Source of the DNA: Sphingobacterium hungaricum
GTDB lineage: Bacteria > Bacteroidota > Bacteroidia > Sphingobacteriales > Sphingobacteriaceae
Length of the DNA: 64,000 nucleotides
Direction: 5' to 3'
Assembly (NCBI RefSeq): GCF_015210005.1
Contig: NZ_MU158698.1
Span: forward strand, 124,001 to 188,000
In this document: piece after piece, positions 41,556 to 52,374 of the stretch
Numbering within the stretch: position 1 is the first letter of the stretch
Layout: each line of letters opens with the position of its first letter
The notes under the pieces: model-generated
Database searches by the model: none
Seen by the model: only the letters and a program-made list of their open reading frames with translations
What the model was told of the DNA's origin: nothing
Program-made: the position numbers and the translations under genes

Positions 41556-42586
41556 AACAGTACCCAAAAGTAGCTGTTGTTATTCTCAACTGGAACGGAA
41601 AATTCTTCTTGCAAAAATTCCTTCCTTCGGTCTATAACAGCAGTTATCCAAATATAGATTTTATCATAGGTGACAATAATTCAACAGATGACTCCCTGGA
41701 GTTTGTCAAAGCGAATTACCCTACCCTTCGTATTATTCAGAATAGCGAAAACTTAGGCTTTGCCGGAGGCTACAATGAGATCTTAAAACAGGTTGAAGCC
41801 GATTATTTTGTCTTGCTGAATTCGGATGTCGAAGTCACGACAAATTGGATTGAACCAGTTATTGAATACCTGGAAGCAGACAATAAACGTGTTGCGGCGC
41901 AACCAAAAATTTTGTCATTTCATAATAAAGGATTTTTCGAACATGCCGGCGCCGCTGGAGGAATGATTGATGCTTATGGATTTCCATTTTGCCGCGGGCG
42001 AATGATGCATGAAGTTGAACAGGACAATGGGCAATACAATGATAACTGTGAAGTCTTTTGGGCTACAGGTGCGGCATTATTTATTAAGTCAAAAGCTTGG
42101 AAAGAAGCTGAAGGTTTTGATGCTGATTTTTTCGCGCACATGGAAGAAATCGATTTATGCTGGCGATTAAAGAAAATGGACTACAAAATTGGATACGTGC
42201 ATAATTCCACCGTTTATCATGTTGGCGGCGGCACATTAAACACGAGCAATCCGCAAAAAACGTATTACAATTTTAGGAACAACTTGGTTATGCTCCAAAA
42301 GAACCTACCCTTCTGGTCAGCTATCTATATTATCTTCTTACGATTATGGTTTGATTTGGCTGCCATATTTAAATTTATTGCCGATGGCAAAGGAAAAGAT
42401 GCCTGGGCAGTTAGCCGTGCACATCAATATTTTTTTCTGAATTTCTTTAAAAATGCGCGCAAACGGAAGCACTATACCCAACGTGAGAATAAAATCGGCC
42501 TATATAATCATTCGATGATTATGGACTTTTACATGAACAATATCCACAAATATTCTGATTTAGATAAAAATAATTTCACAAAGTAA
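41552..42586 (+). CDS. family 2 glycosyltransferase
   Basis: A 344-residue GT2 enzyme. The GT-A fold begins VAVVILNWNGKFFLQKFLPS, with DNNSTD for nucleotide binding and LLNSDVEV as the DxD-type metal motif. Acceptor-side motifs include HMEEIDLCWR. A hydrophobic segment near residue 265 (SAIYIIFLRLWFDLAAIFKFI) suggests membrane association. It transfers a sugar to a lipid- or glycan-linked acceptor; donor and acceptor are unknown. Starts inside the stop codon of the LpxL-like gene, so it probably acts on the same lipid or envelope pathway. The longer frame from 41510 would overlap the acyltransferase and is rejected. Confidence 0.92.
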   Translation: MKQYPKVAVVILNWNGKFFLQKFLPSVYNSSYPNIDFIIGDNNSTDDSLEFVKANYPTLRIIQNSENLGFAGGYNEILKQVEADYFVLLNSDVEVTTNWIEPVIEYLEADNKRVAAQPKILSFHNKGFFEHAGAAGGMIDAYGFPFCRGRMMHEVEQDNGQYNDNCEVFWATGAALFIKSKAWKEAEGFDADFFAHMEEIDLCWRLKKMDYKIGYVHNSTVYHVGGGTLNTSNPQKTYYNFRNNLVMLQKNLPFWSAIYIIFLRLWFDLAAIFKFIADGKGKDAWAVSRAHQYFFLNFFKNARKRKHYTQRENKIGLYNHSMIMDFYMNNIHKYSDLDKNNFTK

Positions 42587-42667
42587 ACAACTTACCGAAT
42601 TATATATACAGCAACTCATAAAGCGCCAAAGGCTGTTTTTTTAGGGGAATAATTTGTAATTTCGTAG

Positions 42668-44689
<2,022 letters not shown>

Positions 44690-44725
44690 ATACATAGCAA
44701 AGAATACATAACACAATAAAAAATA

Positions 44726-45607
44726 ATGAACGAGTTTCATGGCGCTGGAGTTGCATTGGTCACTCCTTTTCATACAGATGGAAGTATAGATTTTGAATCT
44801 TTAGCGAATTTGATTGATTATCAAATTGCTTCTGGCATGAATTATTTGGTATCGTTGGGAACAACCGGCGAAACCGCAACATTAACCGCTGAGGAAAAGT
44901 CGGCTGTATGGGAATTTACATCCAAACAGGTGAATGGACGCCTGCCTTTAGTTGCTGGTATTGGCGGAAATAATACATTAGAAGTTGTCAAACAAATCAA
45001 AGAATTTGCAATTGAAGGATATTCGGCAATTCTTTCCGTATCACCCTATTACAACAAGCCTACTCAGGAAGGGATTTATCAGCATTATAAGGCAATTGCT
45101 GAGGTCAGCCCTTTGCCTATTATTATGTATAATGTTCCAAGCCGTACAGGAAGCGTGGTATCTGCTGCAACGACCGTTCGTTTGGCTCGAGATTTCAAAA
45201 ATATTGTGGCAACAAAAGAAGCTTCTGGAAATTTTGCGATTTTCAGCGAAATCTTGCGCGATAAACCTGAAGAATTTTTATTGATTTCCGGAGACGACCC
45301 TATTACATTGCCAATGATGGCGTTAGGTGCGGTTGGTTTAATTTCGGTTGTTGGAAACGCATTGCCAAAAGAAGTTTCTGACTTAGTACGTTTATGTAGT
45401 GAAGGAAATTTCGCTGAAGCGAAAGGTATTCACGAACATTTACTAAAAATCATTGATTTGTGTTTTGTGGATGGAAATCCTGCTGGTGTTAAATATGCTT
45501 TGCAAAAGATTGGTGTCGGACAAGACACGCTAAGACTCCCTTTGGTTCAAGTGACATCAGCTACGAAAGCGGCTATTGAAAACGAACTACTTTCTTTTGG
45601 GAAATAG
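44726..45607 (+). CDS. dapA: 4-hydroxy-tetrahydrodipicolinate synthase
   Basis: A 293-residue TIM-barrel aldolase that condenses pyruvate with aspartate semialdehyde in lysine and diaminopimelate synthesis. GTTGE at 45-49, Tyr135 (IIMYNVPSRTG) and the Schiff-base Lys164 (IVATKEASGN) are all in place, as is GDDPITLPMMALGAVGLISVVGN. Length is standard. It follows ligA by 36 bases and ends at a strong terminator (45634-45667). The two genes may be co-transcribed by position only. Confidence 0.97.
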   Translation: MNEFHGAGVALVTPFHTDGSIDFESLANLIDYQIASGMNYLVSLGTTGETATLTAEEKSAVWEFTSKQVNGRLPLVAGIGGNNTLEVVKQIKEFAIEGYSAILSVSPYYNKPTQEGIYQHYKAIAEVSPLPIIMYNVPSRTGSVVSAATTVRLARDFKNIVATKEASGNFAIFSEILRDKPEEFLLISGDDPITLPMMALGAVGLISVVGNALPKEVSDLVRLCSEGNFAEAKGIHEHLLKIIDLCFVDGNPAGVKYALQKIGVGQDTLRLPLVQVTSATKAAIENELLSFGK

Positions 45608-45633
45608 CTAGAAATTTAGAAATAATGTATAGA

Positions 45634-45667
45634 AATGGAGCCCATTGATGGGCTCCATTTTTTTTTG
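45634..45667 (+). terminator. terminator of dapA
   Basis: AATGGAGCCCAT pairs with ATGGGCTCCATT around a 2-base loop, followed by a long T run. Confidence 0.92.
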
Positions 45668-45778
45668 TTTAAAAATCCCCAAACAAGTTCTAAAAACGGA
45701 ATATATTTCTTTGAAATAAAATATTTGCATTATACTTTAAAAATTAATAAATTAGCCTATTGCATCCAACTTATGCTC

Positions 45779-46120
45779 ATGGGTAAGTTTATCATTTTAA
45801 ACGGCGCAAATAATGATTTTCAATTCTTTCTAAGGAGTAAGAATGGGAGAATCATATTGACAAGTGAGAGCTTTCCGACCAAATCAGACTGTTTAGATGC
45901 CGTAAAACAAGTCCAGATTAACTCCAATCTAAAACAGAATTTCGAATCAGCGACTAATTCAATAGGATACCATTATTTCAACATTAACGACTCAAACGGG
46001 AAAAGGCTTTGTTATAGCGGTTTTTACGTTTCCGCAGGAGTTAGAGACCGCGGAATTGGTTTTATTATCGACAATGCAAAAAGCGCGACAATAGAAGACC
46101 AGACGACCGCAGCGGATTAA
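45779..46120 (+). CDS. YegP/DUF1508 family protein
   Basis: A 113-residue protein with two copies of the YegP fold: GKFIILNGANNDFQFFLRSKNGRIILTSESFPTKSDCLDAVKQVQ, then SIGYHYFNINDSNGKRLCYSGFYVSAGVRDRGIGFII. This double repeat is typical of DUF1508. The function is not established. The frame extends upstream to 45635 through the dapA terminator, so the ATG at 45779 (or 45773) is preferred. It stands alone. Confidence 0.85.
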   Translation: MGKFIILNGANNDFQFFLRSKNGRIILTSESFPTKSDCLDAVKQVQINSNLKQNFESATNSIGYHYFNINDSNGKRLCYSGFYVSAGVRDRGIGFIIDNAKSATIEDQTTAAD

Positions 46121-46308
46121 TTCTTTCTCTTCTCTATTTGAAATAATTTTTTTGAAATCATAAATAAAATTTTCGATTCTCGAATCACAAATTTGAATTA
46201 ACTTAAAATGCGCACTGGATAAATACCTACTAAATAATTTATTTATCTTATTGATAATTATAATAAAAGACCCTAAATTTATGTAGCGTTTCGGCCACAA
46301 ACCATAGG

Positions 46309-46665
46309 ATGGTTTTATGCTTGCTAACTTTTACTATTACACTTTATTGTTTCAAAAACAATAATCCATCTACTAAGGAAATCATAGTATTGAAAAACAT
46401 GGAATATATAGTTATTATTCTGATTTTTATCGTCAATTATCTTTTGTGGAGGTATTTATTCTACTCTATACTTTTAGGGATTCTAAATCTTCCAAGATAC
46501 TTTAGGCTGTTCGTGGTATTGATATTTTTCCTCTTAATCCCCTATGTCACTTTACTTATGATTTTTGATGTTTTCAATTTAAATCAATCCATCGTTGTGA
46601 ATCCGATGGTAAATTTCATCATGGTCTATGTCGCAATGGCGAGCTACAGAAGTCTTGCAAATTAA
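46309..46665 (+). CDS. small membrane protein of unknown function
   Basis: An 118-residue, highly hydrophobic protein with three or four predicted helices (VIILIFIVNYLLW, FVVLIFFLLIPYVTLLMIF and MVNFIMVYVAMAS among them). No family recognised. ATG 46309 is the first start; ATG 46399 (MEYIVIIL) would give a cleaner membrane protein of 88 residues. AT-rich, likely lineage-specific. It lies before the convergent tRNA-Ser gene. Confidence 0.5.
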   Translation: MVLCLLTFTITLYCFKNNNPSTKEIIVLKNMEYIVIILIFIVNYLLWRYLFYSILLGILNLPRYFRLFVVLIFFLLIPYVTLLMIFDVFNLNQSIVVNPMVNFIMVYVAMASYRSLAN

Positions 46666-46741
46666 AATGAGTGGGCATCACTTGAAAAAGGAACGGAGCT
46701 ACCGTCAAAACAAATTTGACCGACCAAAAAGAGCATAAACT

Positions 46742-46775
46742 AAAACAGGAATTCCAAAAGAAATTCCTGTTTTAG
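46742..46775 (-). terminator. terminator of tRNA-Ser
   Basis: AAAACAGGA (46742-46750) pairs with TCCTGTTTT (46765-46773) across a loop with an inner AATT pairing. A T-rich stretch follows on both strands. Confidence 0.7.
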
Positions 46776-46778
46776 TTT

Positions 46779-46864
<86 letters not shown>

Positions 46865-46875
46865 GAATGGGTTTG

Positions 46876-46883
46876 CAAATATA
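46876..46883 (-). promoter_or_regulatory. -7 box of tRNA-Ser
   Basis: TATATTTG on the minus strand, an exact match, 11 bases before the mature tRNA 5' end. Confidence 0.5.
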
Positions 46884-46926
46884 AATTATTTTTCTAATTT
46901 TAAGTGGACAAATCACAAAAATTAGC

Positions 46927-47976
46927 ATGAAAAGAATTTTATCGATTGACGGAGGTGGTATTCGTGGTATCATCCCAGGAATGTTTTTGGTCGCACTTGA
47001 AAAGCGCCTTCAAGACACTTCTGGCAATCCTCAAGCGCATCTTTCTGACTATTTCGATTTCTTCGCCGGAACAAGTACCGGAGGAATTCTGACCGCTTTG
47101 TTATTAAGCCCATCTAATGAAAACCCAACAAAACCTAGGTTTTCCGCACAAGAAGCAGTGGATATTTACATCAACCACGGAACAGAGATTTTCTCAACAA
47201 GCAATTGGCGCCGCTTTTTAAATCGCTTCGGCTTATTGAGCGAATTGTATAATGCAGGAACTTTCGAAAAAGTATTGCTGGATTACTTCGCTGATTCAAA
47301 ATTGAGCGAATTGATTAAGCCGAGCATTTTTACAGCCTATAATATTGAGCTCCGAAAAAACCATCTTTTCCGTCAGCAGAAATCCATCTCGCATGGAGAT
47401 TCACGAGATTTCTATTTGCGTGATGTTTGTCGGGCAACAGCCGCTGCACCGACTTATTTTTCCGTAGCAGAAATATTTTCCATATCCAATACGCGATACA
47501 CGCTTCTCGATGGGGGAATGTTTGCTCATAACCCATCCATTGTAGCATTGCTCGAGGTGCTGAAAACATTTAAGACATTTAAAATTGATGACATCCACAT
47601 CCTATCTTTAGGAACAGGAGCAACAAAAAAATCGTATGAGTACGAAGATTTCAAAAAAATGAGAAGTATTTCCATAGGACCTGCTTTGGTCGACATCGTA
47701 ACGAGCAGCGTATCGGAAAGTAATGACTATTTCCTGAAACAGCTTTTTAGTTCCGTCAAAAGATCTGGCAATTACAAACGCATCGAACCTCATAACTTGT
47801 CTTCCATAGACCCTGCAATGGATGCTGCATCAAAAACAAATATACAGCGCATTATTTCCTTAGCCGATAAGATGATTAGTGAGAACGAACATGAGCTTGA
47901 TTTGCTTGCGGAAGATTTGGTTAAAGATCAAAAAAATAGAAACGATAATTCTATGTGGCGTTTTTTGAAGAATTGA
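46927..47976 (+). CDS. patatin-like phospholipase
   Basis: A 349-residue lipid hydrolase. The glycine-rich oxyanion loop is DGGGIRGIIPG (residues 8-18), the nucleophile is Ser50 in GTSTG, and the catalytic Asp is Asp195 in LLDGGMFAHNPS. All the catalytic parts are present, so it should be active on phospholipids or other acyl esters. The C-terminal third is helical. Related patatins serve as effectors in CBASS and other defence systems, but no nucleotide cyclase or sensor gene is next to it; the next gene is a SpmAB fusion, 34 bases on. A housekeeping role is therefore more likely. Confidence 0.92.
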   Translation: MKRILSIDGGGIRGIIPGMFLVALEKRLQDTSGNPQAHLSDYFDFFAGTSTGGILTALLLSPSNENPTKPRFSAQEAVDIYINHGTEIFSTSNWRRFLNRFGLLSELYNAGTFEKVLLDYFADSKLSELIKPSIFTAYNIELRKNHLFRQQKSISHGDSRDFYLRDVCRATAAAPTYFSVAEIFSISNTRYTLLDGGMFAHNPSIVALLEVLKTFKTFKIDDIHILSLGTGATKKSYEYEDFKKMRSISIGPALVDIVTSSVSESNDYFLKQLFSSVKRSGNYKRIEPHNLSSIDPAMDAASKTNIQRIISLADKMISENEHELDLLAEDLVKDQKNRNDNSMWRFLKN

Positions 47977-48010
47977 TCTTAAACCTTACATTTACGCAAA
48001 CATTATTAAC

Positions 48011-49240
48011 ATGGCTCTAAACTACGTCTGGATTTCATTTTTCTTAATCACCTTTGTGGTCGCACTAGTAAAGCTGTTGGGCGGTGACACAGAAGTTTTT
48101 CAAAACATCGTCAACTCCTTATTCGAAGCCGCAACAAACGGAGCGACCATTTCACTCGGCCTGATTGGTATGATGGCCTTTGCGCTAGGAATTATGAAAA
48201 TCGGAGAACGCGGAGGCATGATTGCAATCTTCGCTCGACTTGTTGGCCCTTTCTTCAATAAATTATTTCCAGAGGTACCGAAAAACCACCCTGCTTTAGG
48301 TTCTATTCTGATGAATTTTTCAGCCAATGCCTTAGGGTTGGACAATGCGGCAACGCCAATGGGTTTAAAGGCAATGAAAGAGTTACAAGAGCTTAATCCA
48401 AATAAAGAAACAGCGACGAATGCCCAGATTATGTTTATTGTGCTCAATGCATCAAGCTTGACACTCTTGCCGATTTCCATTATGGCTTATCGTCAAGAAG
48501 CTGGCGCAGCGCAGCCATCCGATGTATTTTTACCAATTTTGATTGCCACATTCTTTTCAACATTATCTGCTTTAGTCCTTGTTGCCATTTATCAAAAAAT
48601 CAACCTGTTAGACAAAACTATCCTTGCCTATTTAGGGGTTCTTTCGATACTTGTGTTTGGAACATTGTATTATTTTAACACCCTCGATCAGGAACAGATA
48701 GGAACTATTTCGAAGGTCGTAAGTAATGTGATTTTATTTGGAATATTTGTCTCCTTTATTGCGCTAGCCGCATTTAAAAAAATTAATGTTTATGACGCGT
48801 TTATTGACGGTGCAAAGGAAGGTTTTGATGTCGCCGTGCGGATTATTCCTTATTTAGTTGCTATATTAGTGGGTGTTGCCGTGTTTCGTGCTTCAGGATC
48901 GATGGACTATTTGGTAACTGGTGTTTCCAACGTGGTTTCTTGGCTGGGGTTCGACACAGGCTTTGTTGAAGCATTACCTGTTGCCTTTATGAAACCGTTG
49001 AGCGGTTCAGGCGCTAGAGGTTTGATGGTCGAATTAATGAATACCAAAGGAGCTGATGATTTTGCTTCGCGAGTTGCCTGCGTCATCCAAGGTTCAACCG
49101 AAACTACATTTTATGTTTTAGCGGTTTATTTTGGCTCTGTAGCAATCAAAAACACCAGACATGCATTGCCTTGTGCTTTGTTATCAGAGCTAGTTGGTGT
49201 AATTGCTGCAATCGTTGTAGCGTACATATTTTTTGGATAA
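48011..49240 (+). CDS. fused spore-maturation-type membrane protein SpmAB
   Basis: A 409-residue membrane protein made of two nucleoside-recognition (Gate) domains, matching SpmA followed by SpmB joined in one chain. Visible: MNFSANALGLDNAATPMGLKAMKELQ (SpmA half) and PYLVAILVGVAVFRASGSMDYL...KPLSGSGARGLMVE...STETTFYVLAVYFG (SpmB half). Such fusions are common in non-sporulating Bacteroidota, where they presumably transport a small molecule; the substrate is not established. It lies between a patatin gene and mgsA, all in the same direction with gaps of 34 and 18 bases. Confidence 0.92.
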   Translation: MALNYVWISFFLITFVVALVKLLGGDTEVFQNIVNSLFEAATNGATISLGLIGMMAFALGIMKIGERGGMIAIFARLVGPFFNKLFPEVPKNHPALGSILMNFSANALGLDNAATPMGLKAMKELQELNPNKETATNAQIMFIVLNASSLTLLPISIMAYRQEAGAAQPSDVFLPILIATFFSTLSALVLVAIYQKINLLDKTILAYLGVLSILVFGTLYYFNTLDQEQIGTISKVVSNVILFGIFVSFIALAAFKKINVYDAFIDGAKEGFDVAVRIIPYLVAILVGVAVFRASGSMDYLVTGVSNVVSWLGFDTGFVEALPVAFMKPLSGSGARGLMVELMNTKGADDFASRVACVIQGSTETTFYVLAVYFGSVAIKNTRHALPCALLSELVGVIAAIVVAYIFFG

Positions 49241-49258
49241 GTGAAAGAATAAAAAACC

Positions 49259-49630
49259 ATGAAAAAGACAATTGCCTTAATTGCGCATGATGGAAAGAAA
49301 GCAGAAATGGTCGGTTTTGTAAAAGACCATATCGACTACTTAAAAAATGCAAATTTAGTCGCAACCGGAACTACAGGTTCTTACGTCAAACAGACTGGTT
49401 TAGATGTTGAATTAAAATTAAGTGGCCCAAAAGGTGGCGATGCGCAGATAGCGGCATTGGCTGCTGAAGGCAAAGTAGATGGCATTATCTTTTTTAGAGA
49501 TCCATTAGGCAAGCACGCTCACGAGCCAGATATTCAGATGCTCCTGCGTATTTGCGATTTATATAATGTTCCGCTAGCGACAAACCCCGCGACTGGTTCA
49601 TTGATTATTGAGGGTTTATTAGCAGAATAA
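49259..49630 (+). CDS. mgsA: methylglyoxal synthase
   Basis: A 123-residue enzyme that converts dihydroxyacetone phosphate into methylglyoxal and phosphate, a bypass of lower glycolysis that relieves phosphate stress. The phosphate-binding ATGTTGSYV, the catalytic region LSGPKGGDAQIAA with its Asp, and IIFFRDPLGKHAHEPD are all standard. Shorter than E. coli MgsA (152) but normal for the core fold. Its stop overlaps the OsmC gene start by one base. Confidence 0.95.
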   Translation: MKKTIALIAHDGKKAEMVGFVKDHIDYLKNANLVATGTTGSYVKQTGLDVELKLSGPKGGDAQIAALAAEGKVDGIIFFRDPLGKHAHEPDIQMLLRICDLYNVPLATNPATGSLIIEGLLAE

Positions 49631-50037
49631 TGGATAACGAAGTAAAAGTAAGCATAGCAAAAGATAAATATAAAACAGAAGTAAACTACGGAAAGCATCT
49701 AATTATCGCTGATGAACCGACAGATGTCGGCGGAACAGATTTAGGAATGCCTCCTACCTCCCTTTTTCTTTCTTCGTTAGGCACATGCAAAGTCATGACG
49801 ATGCGCATGTATGCTGACCGCAAAGGATGGGACCTTCAAACGGCACAAATTAGACTTTCTTCTGAAGTTGTCAAAAGCGAACAGCAACAGACAACTTACA
49901 TCAAATGCCACATTACCATTACTGGCGATTTGGATGATGAGCAACGCCAGCGCATTTATAAAATTGCAGACCGTTGCCCAATCCAAAAAATCATCAGCAA
50001 TCCGATTGTGATAGAGAGTAACCTATTATCGAATTAA
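49630..50037 (+). CDS. OsmC-family peroxiredoxin-like protein
   Basis: A 135-residue protein of the OsmC/Ohr fold. The first reactive Cys is in LSSLGTCKVMTMRMYADRKGW, the second in DRCPIQKII. The family reduces organic hydroperoxides with thiols; this short type resembles the YhfA branch, where peroxidase activity is less sure. It starts in the mgsA stop codon (1-base overlap), so the two are translated together. Detoxification (methylglyoxal control plus peroxide removal) may be the common theme. Confidence 0.9.
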   Translation: MDNEVKVSIAKDKYKTEVNYGKHLIIADEPTDVGGTDLGMPPTSLFLSSLGTCKVMTMRMYADRKGWDLQTAQIRLSSEVVKSEQQQTTYIKCHITITGDLDDEQRQRIYKIADRCPIQKIISNPIVIESNLLSN

Positions 50038-50064
50038 TTCTGATGAAAAATTCATTTCAGGTTG

Positions 50065-50072
50065 TATATTTG
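50065..50072 (+). promoter_or_regulatory. -7 box of coaA
   Basis: TATATTTG, an exact match, 21 bases before the ATG at 50094. Confidence 0.5.
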
Positions 50073-50093
50073 CTGACCCTTTAAGTTAAGAAT

Positions 50094-51047
50094 ATGGTTT
50101 CAACAGCAGATTCAACAATGAGCAGTCCTTTCGAGACATTTAACCGTCTGGAATGGAAGAATCTAAATGGTCATTTGACAAACACATTAATTTCAGATGA
50201 TTTGGACAATTTGCACGCTGTGAATGAACCATTGACCTTAGAAGAAATTGAAGACATTTACTTTCCTTTAGCTCATTTATTGCACATTCACGTGCATGAG
50301 TATCAGCGCTTGCATGGAAATACAAATGACTTCTTGCAACGCAATCAGCAAAAACTTCCTTTTATTATTGGTATCGCGGGTTCCGTGGCTGTAGGAAAAA
50401 GCACGACCGCGCGCGTTCTGAAAAAAGTGCTTTCCTTTCTTCCTAACAAGCCAAAAGTCGATTTGGTAACGACAGATGGTTTTCTTTATCCGAATAGAAC
50501 ATTGATTGAACGAAATATCCTCAATCGAAAAGGGTTTCCGGAAAGTTACGACACCAAAATGCTGATCAATTTCCTTTCGGAAATGAAATCTGGAAAGCAG
50601 AACCTAACTGTCCCAGTTTATTCGCACATGGAATATGACATCGTCGAAAACGAAACGCAACTAATAGAAAATCCAGATATTTTGATTGTTGAAGGCATCA
50701 ATGTGTTGCAAGTCAATTCGCAGCGAACGTCAGGTTCCGGGGTATTCGTTTCGGATTTCTTTGATTTTTCGATTTATGTCGATGCTGAAGAAAAAGATAT
50801 TGTGGATTGGTACGTCAACCGCTTTGAATCCTTGCGCTCTACGGCTTTTCAGGACCCTAGCTCCTACTTCCATAAATATGCGGACATGACCGAAGAAGAA
50901 AGTACTAAAATGGCTACGCAAATTTGGAATGAAATCAATAGGCCTAATTTGTTGGATAATATTCTACCGACGCGTTACCGTGCGGATTTGATTTTGTTCA
51001 AAGATTCTCATCACTTCGTGAAGAATGTGAACGTAAGAAAAGTGTAA
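50094..51047 (+). CDS. coaA: pantothenate kinase, type I
   Basis: A 317-residue P-loop kinase that phosphorylates pantothenate, the first step of CoA synthesis. Walker A is GSVAVGKST (about 96-104); then DGFLYPN, FPESYDTKMLINFL and IVEGINVLQ are PanK-I signatures; the C-terminus (LPTRYRADLILFKDSHHFV) also fits. An in-frame ATG eight codons downstream is possible. It is transcribed alone and meets the convergent envelope gene cluster only 11 bases after its stop. CoaA is usually feedback-inhibited by CoA. Confidence 0.96.
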   Translation: MVSTADSTMSSPFETFNRLEWKNLNGHLTNTLISDDLDNLHAVNEPLTLEEIEDIYFPLAHLLHIHVHEYQRLHGNTNDFLQRNQQKLPFIIGIAGSVAVGKSTTARVLKKVLSFLPNKPKVDLVTTDGFLYPNRTLIERNILNRKGFPESYDTKMLINFLSEMKSGKQNLTVPVYSHMEYDIVENETQLIENPDILIVEGINVLQVNSQRTSGSGVFVSDFFDFSIYVDAEEKDIVDWYVNRFESLRSTAFQDPSSYFHKYADMTEEESTKMATQIWNEINRPNLLDNILPTRYRADLILFKDSHHFVKNVNVRKV

Positions 51048-51058
51048 TCCTTGCTCGA

Positions 51059-52363
51059 TTAGAGCAATTGATATAAAGCGTGGATACTTTTCTTTTTTAG
51101 CAAAAATTCCCCTGACAACTCTGATTTATTCTCTTGTGTATTCTTCACCTGAACATCAATTTTCTCAAATTTATTTAAGAAATCAGAAAGGGAACTTAAA
51201 AATGGCAATTTAACTTTTTGAGGAAGTACCGATAAACTAAAGTAATACGGCGTATTGTGCGTAGCAACTTTTGGATTGTTTGCTTGGTCGGTTCCCAATA
51301 AAAGATATTCGCCAATTTGTTGCTTATTGAATTTATAAAACATCTTTTCAGGCAAATAATTTTTCAAATGAGTCGATGCTTTAAAACCCAATTCAATATT
51401 CGGAACTTCTGTTTCTTGAACTTCTTCTTTTGCCGTCATTTCAAAATTATCGTCTAAATCATACGTCACAATCGTATCAGTCTGTTTGACGCTTCCTTCC
51501 CTAAGCTGCACATCAACGTAACCTCCGTAGTAGGCAACCAGCGTATCGACAGGAATTCCATAGTTCGCTAAAGTTTCTTGATGCTTGCGCAATAAAGGAC
51601 GTATATCAGCATTCAGGTAAAAATTTAATGGGTTGGATAAAGGCAATTCACGGACTGAAGATTCTACCTTTGGTGCTTGCCAAAGCGCTGTCGTAAACTG
51701 ACCATCAACAATAACTTTTCCTTTCTTAAAATTAGCTCCGTAGCTGTTTTGATTTTTCAAATCATAGTAGGCGATATCGCTGTTGTTTTTGTTTGTGATT
51801 TCAATGTCCTTTACCGAAATCAAGAGAGATTGATTGGTTAACAAGTCGAGCAAATTTCCCGATTTATCATTTTGATTTTGAGAAATTGCGATAGCAAATT
51901 GCTTATCGTTGAGCAGTAAAGAAACGCGTTTATCTTCGGAAGAATAAAAGGTGTAGGATTGCTGGTCGAATAAAGAGTCGATACTCAATTTAAGTTTTTG
52001 CTGAACGAAAACCTTGAATTCATCGATTGACGTTATTTCCTGAACCGAATATAAGGCCGTCGAGTCATTTGGCAACGAAAAGAAATAGAAATGAGCTGGA
52101 AGTTTCCAGCCCATATTCCAAGGTCTTATTTTCTTTTCACCGTCAGAAACCTTTGTGGAATCTTTTAGGTAATATCCTGGATTTGCCAACGAATTGAAAG
52201 CAATATCTGTCAGGATATCATCGATTGATACATCAATCAAAATAGAAGTCTGCGAATGAACTAAGGCCTTTTGCGATTGAGATTCTCGGACGCTTAACAA
52301 AATCCAGCAACCAATCACAAAAACTAATACAAGAACAACTATTCCAATCAGTACCTTTTTCAT
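51059..52363 (-). CDS. membrane-anchored protein of unknown function
   Basis: A 434-residue protein with one N-terminal helix (VLIGIVVLVLVFVIGCWILLSV, about 4-25) and a long extracytoplasmic part. The latter shares style with the protein encoded just upstream (both mention fixed-length substrate-like segments such as YYFSLSVLPQKVKLPF), but I see no known motif. It is the last gene of a three-gene minus-strand cluster (55137 to 51059) with an 11-base gap to the 679-residue gene. An envelope role in concert with these is likely; the function is unknown. Confidence 0.72.
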   Translation of the reverse strand: MKKVLIGIVVLVLVFVIGCWILLSVRESQSQKALVHSQTSILIDVSIDDILTDIAFNSLANPGYYLKDSTKVSDGEKKIRPWNMGWKLPAHFYFFSLPNDSTALYSVQEITSIDEFKVFVQQKLKLSIDSLFDQQSYTFYSSEDKRVSLLLNDKQFAIAISQNQNDKSGNLLDLLTNQSLLISVKDIEITNKNNSDIAYYDLKNQNSYGANFKKGKVIVDGQFTTALWQAPKVESSVRELPLSNPLNFYLNADIRPLLRKHQETLANYGIPVDTLVAYYGGYVDVQLREGSVKQTDTIVTYDLDDNFEMTAKEEVQETEVPNIELGFKASTHLKNYLPEKMFYKFNKQQIGEYLLLGTDQANNPKVATHNTPYYFSLSVLPQKVKLPFLSSLSDFLNKFEKIDVQVKNTQENKSELSGEFLLKKKSIHALYQLL

Positions 52364-52374
52364 CCGATTTGATT

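Noticed and set aside
42610..42645. Terminator before ligA
   Set aside because: GCC-AAA-GGC with a T run is present, but the stem is too short and imperfect to support a call.
46927..49240. Patatin phospholipase as a CBASS-type effector, with the following membrane protein as partner
   Set aside because: No cyclase, TIR, HORMA or ubiquitin-like gene is nearby, and the following gene is a fused SpmAB followed by mgsA; ordinary lipid metabolism is a better reading.
51052..51068. Terminator between coaA and the convergent envelope gene
   Set aside because: TTGCTC/GAGCAA can pair but the stem is only 6 bp, no T run follows, and it overlaps the end of the minus-strand gene.
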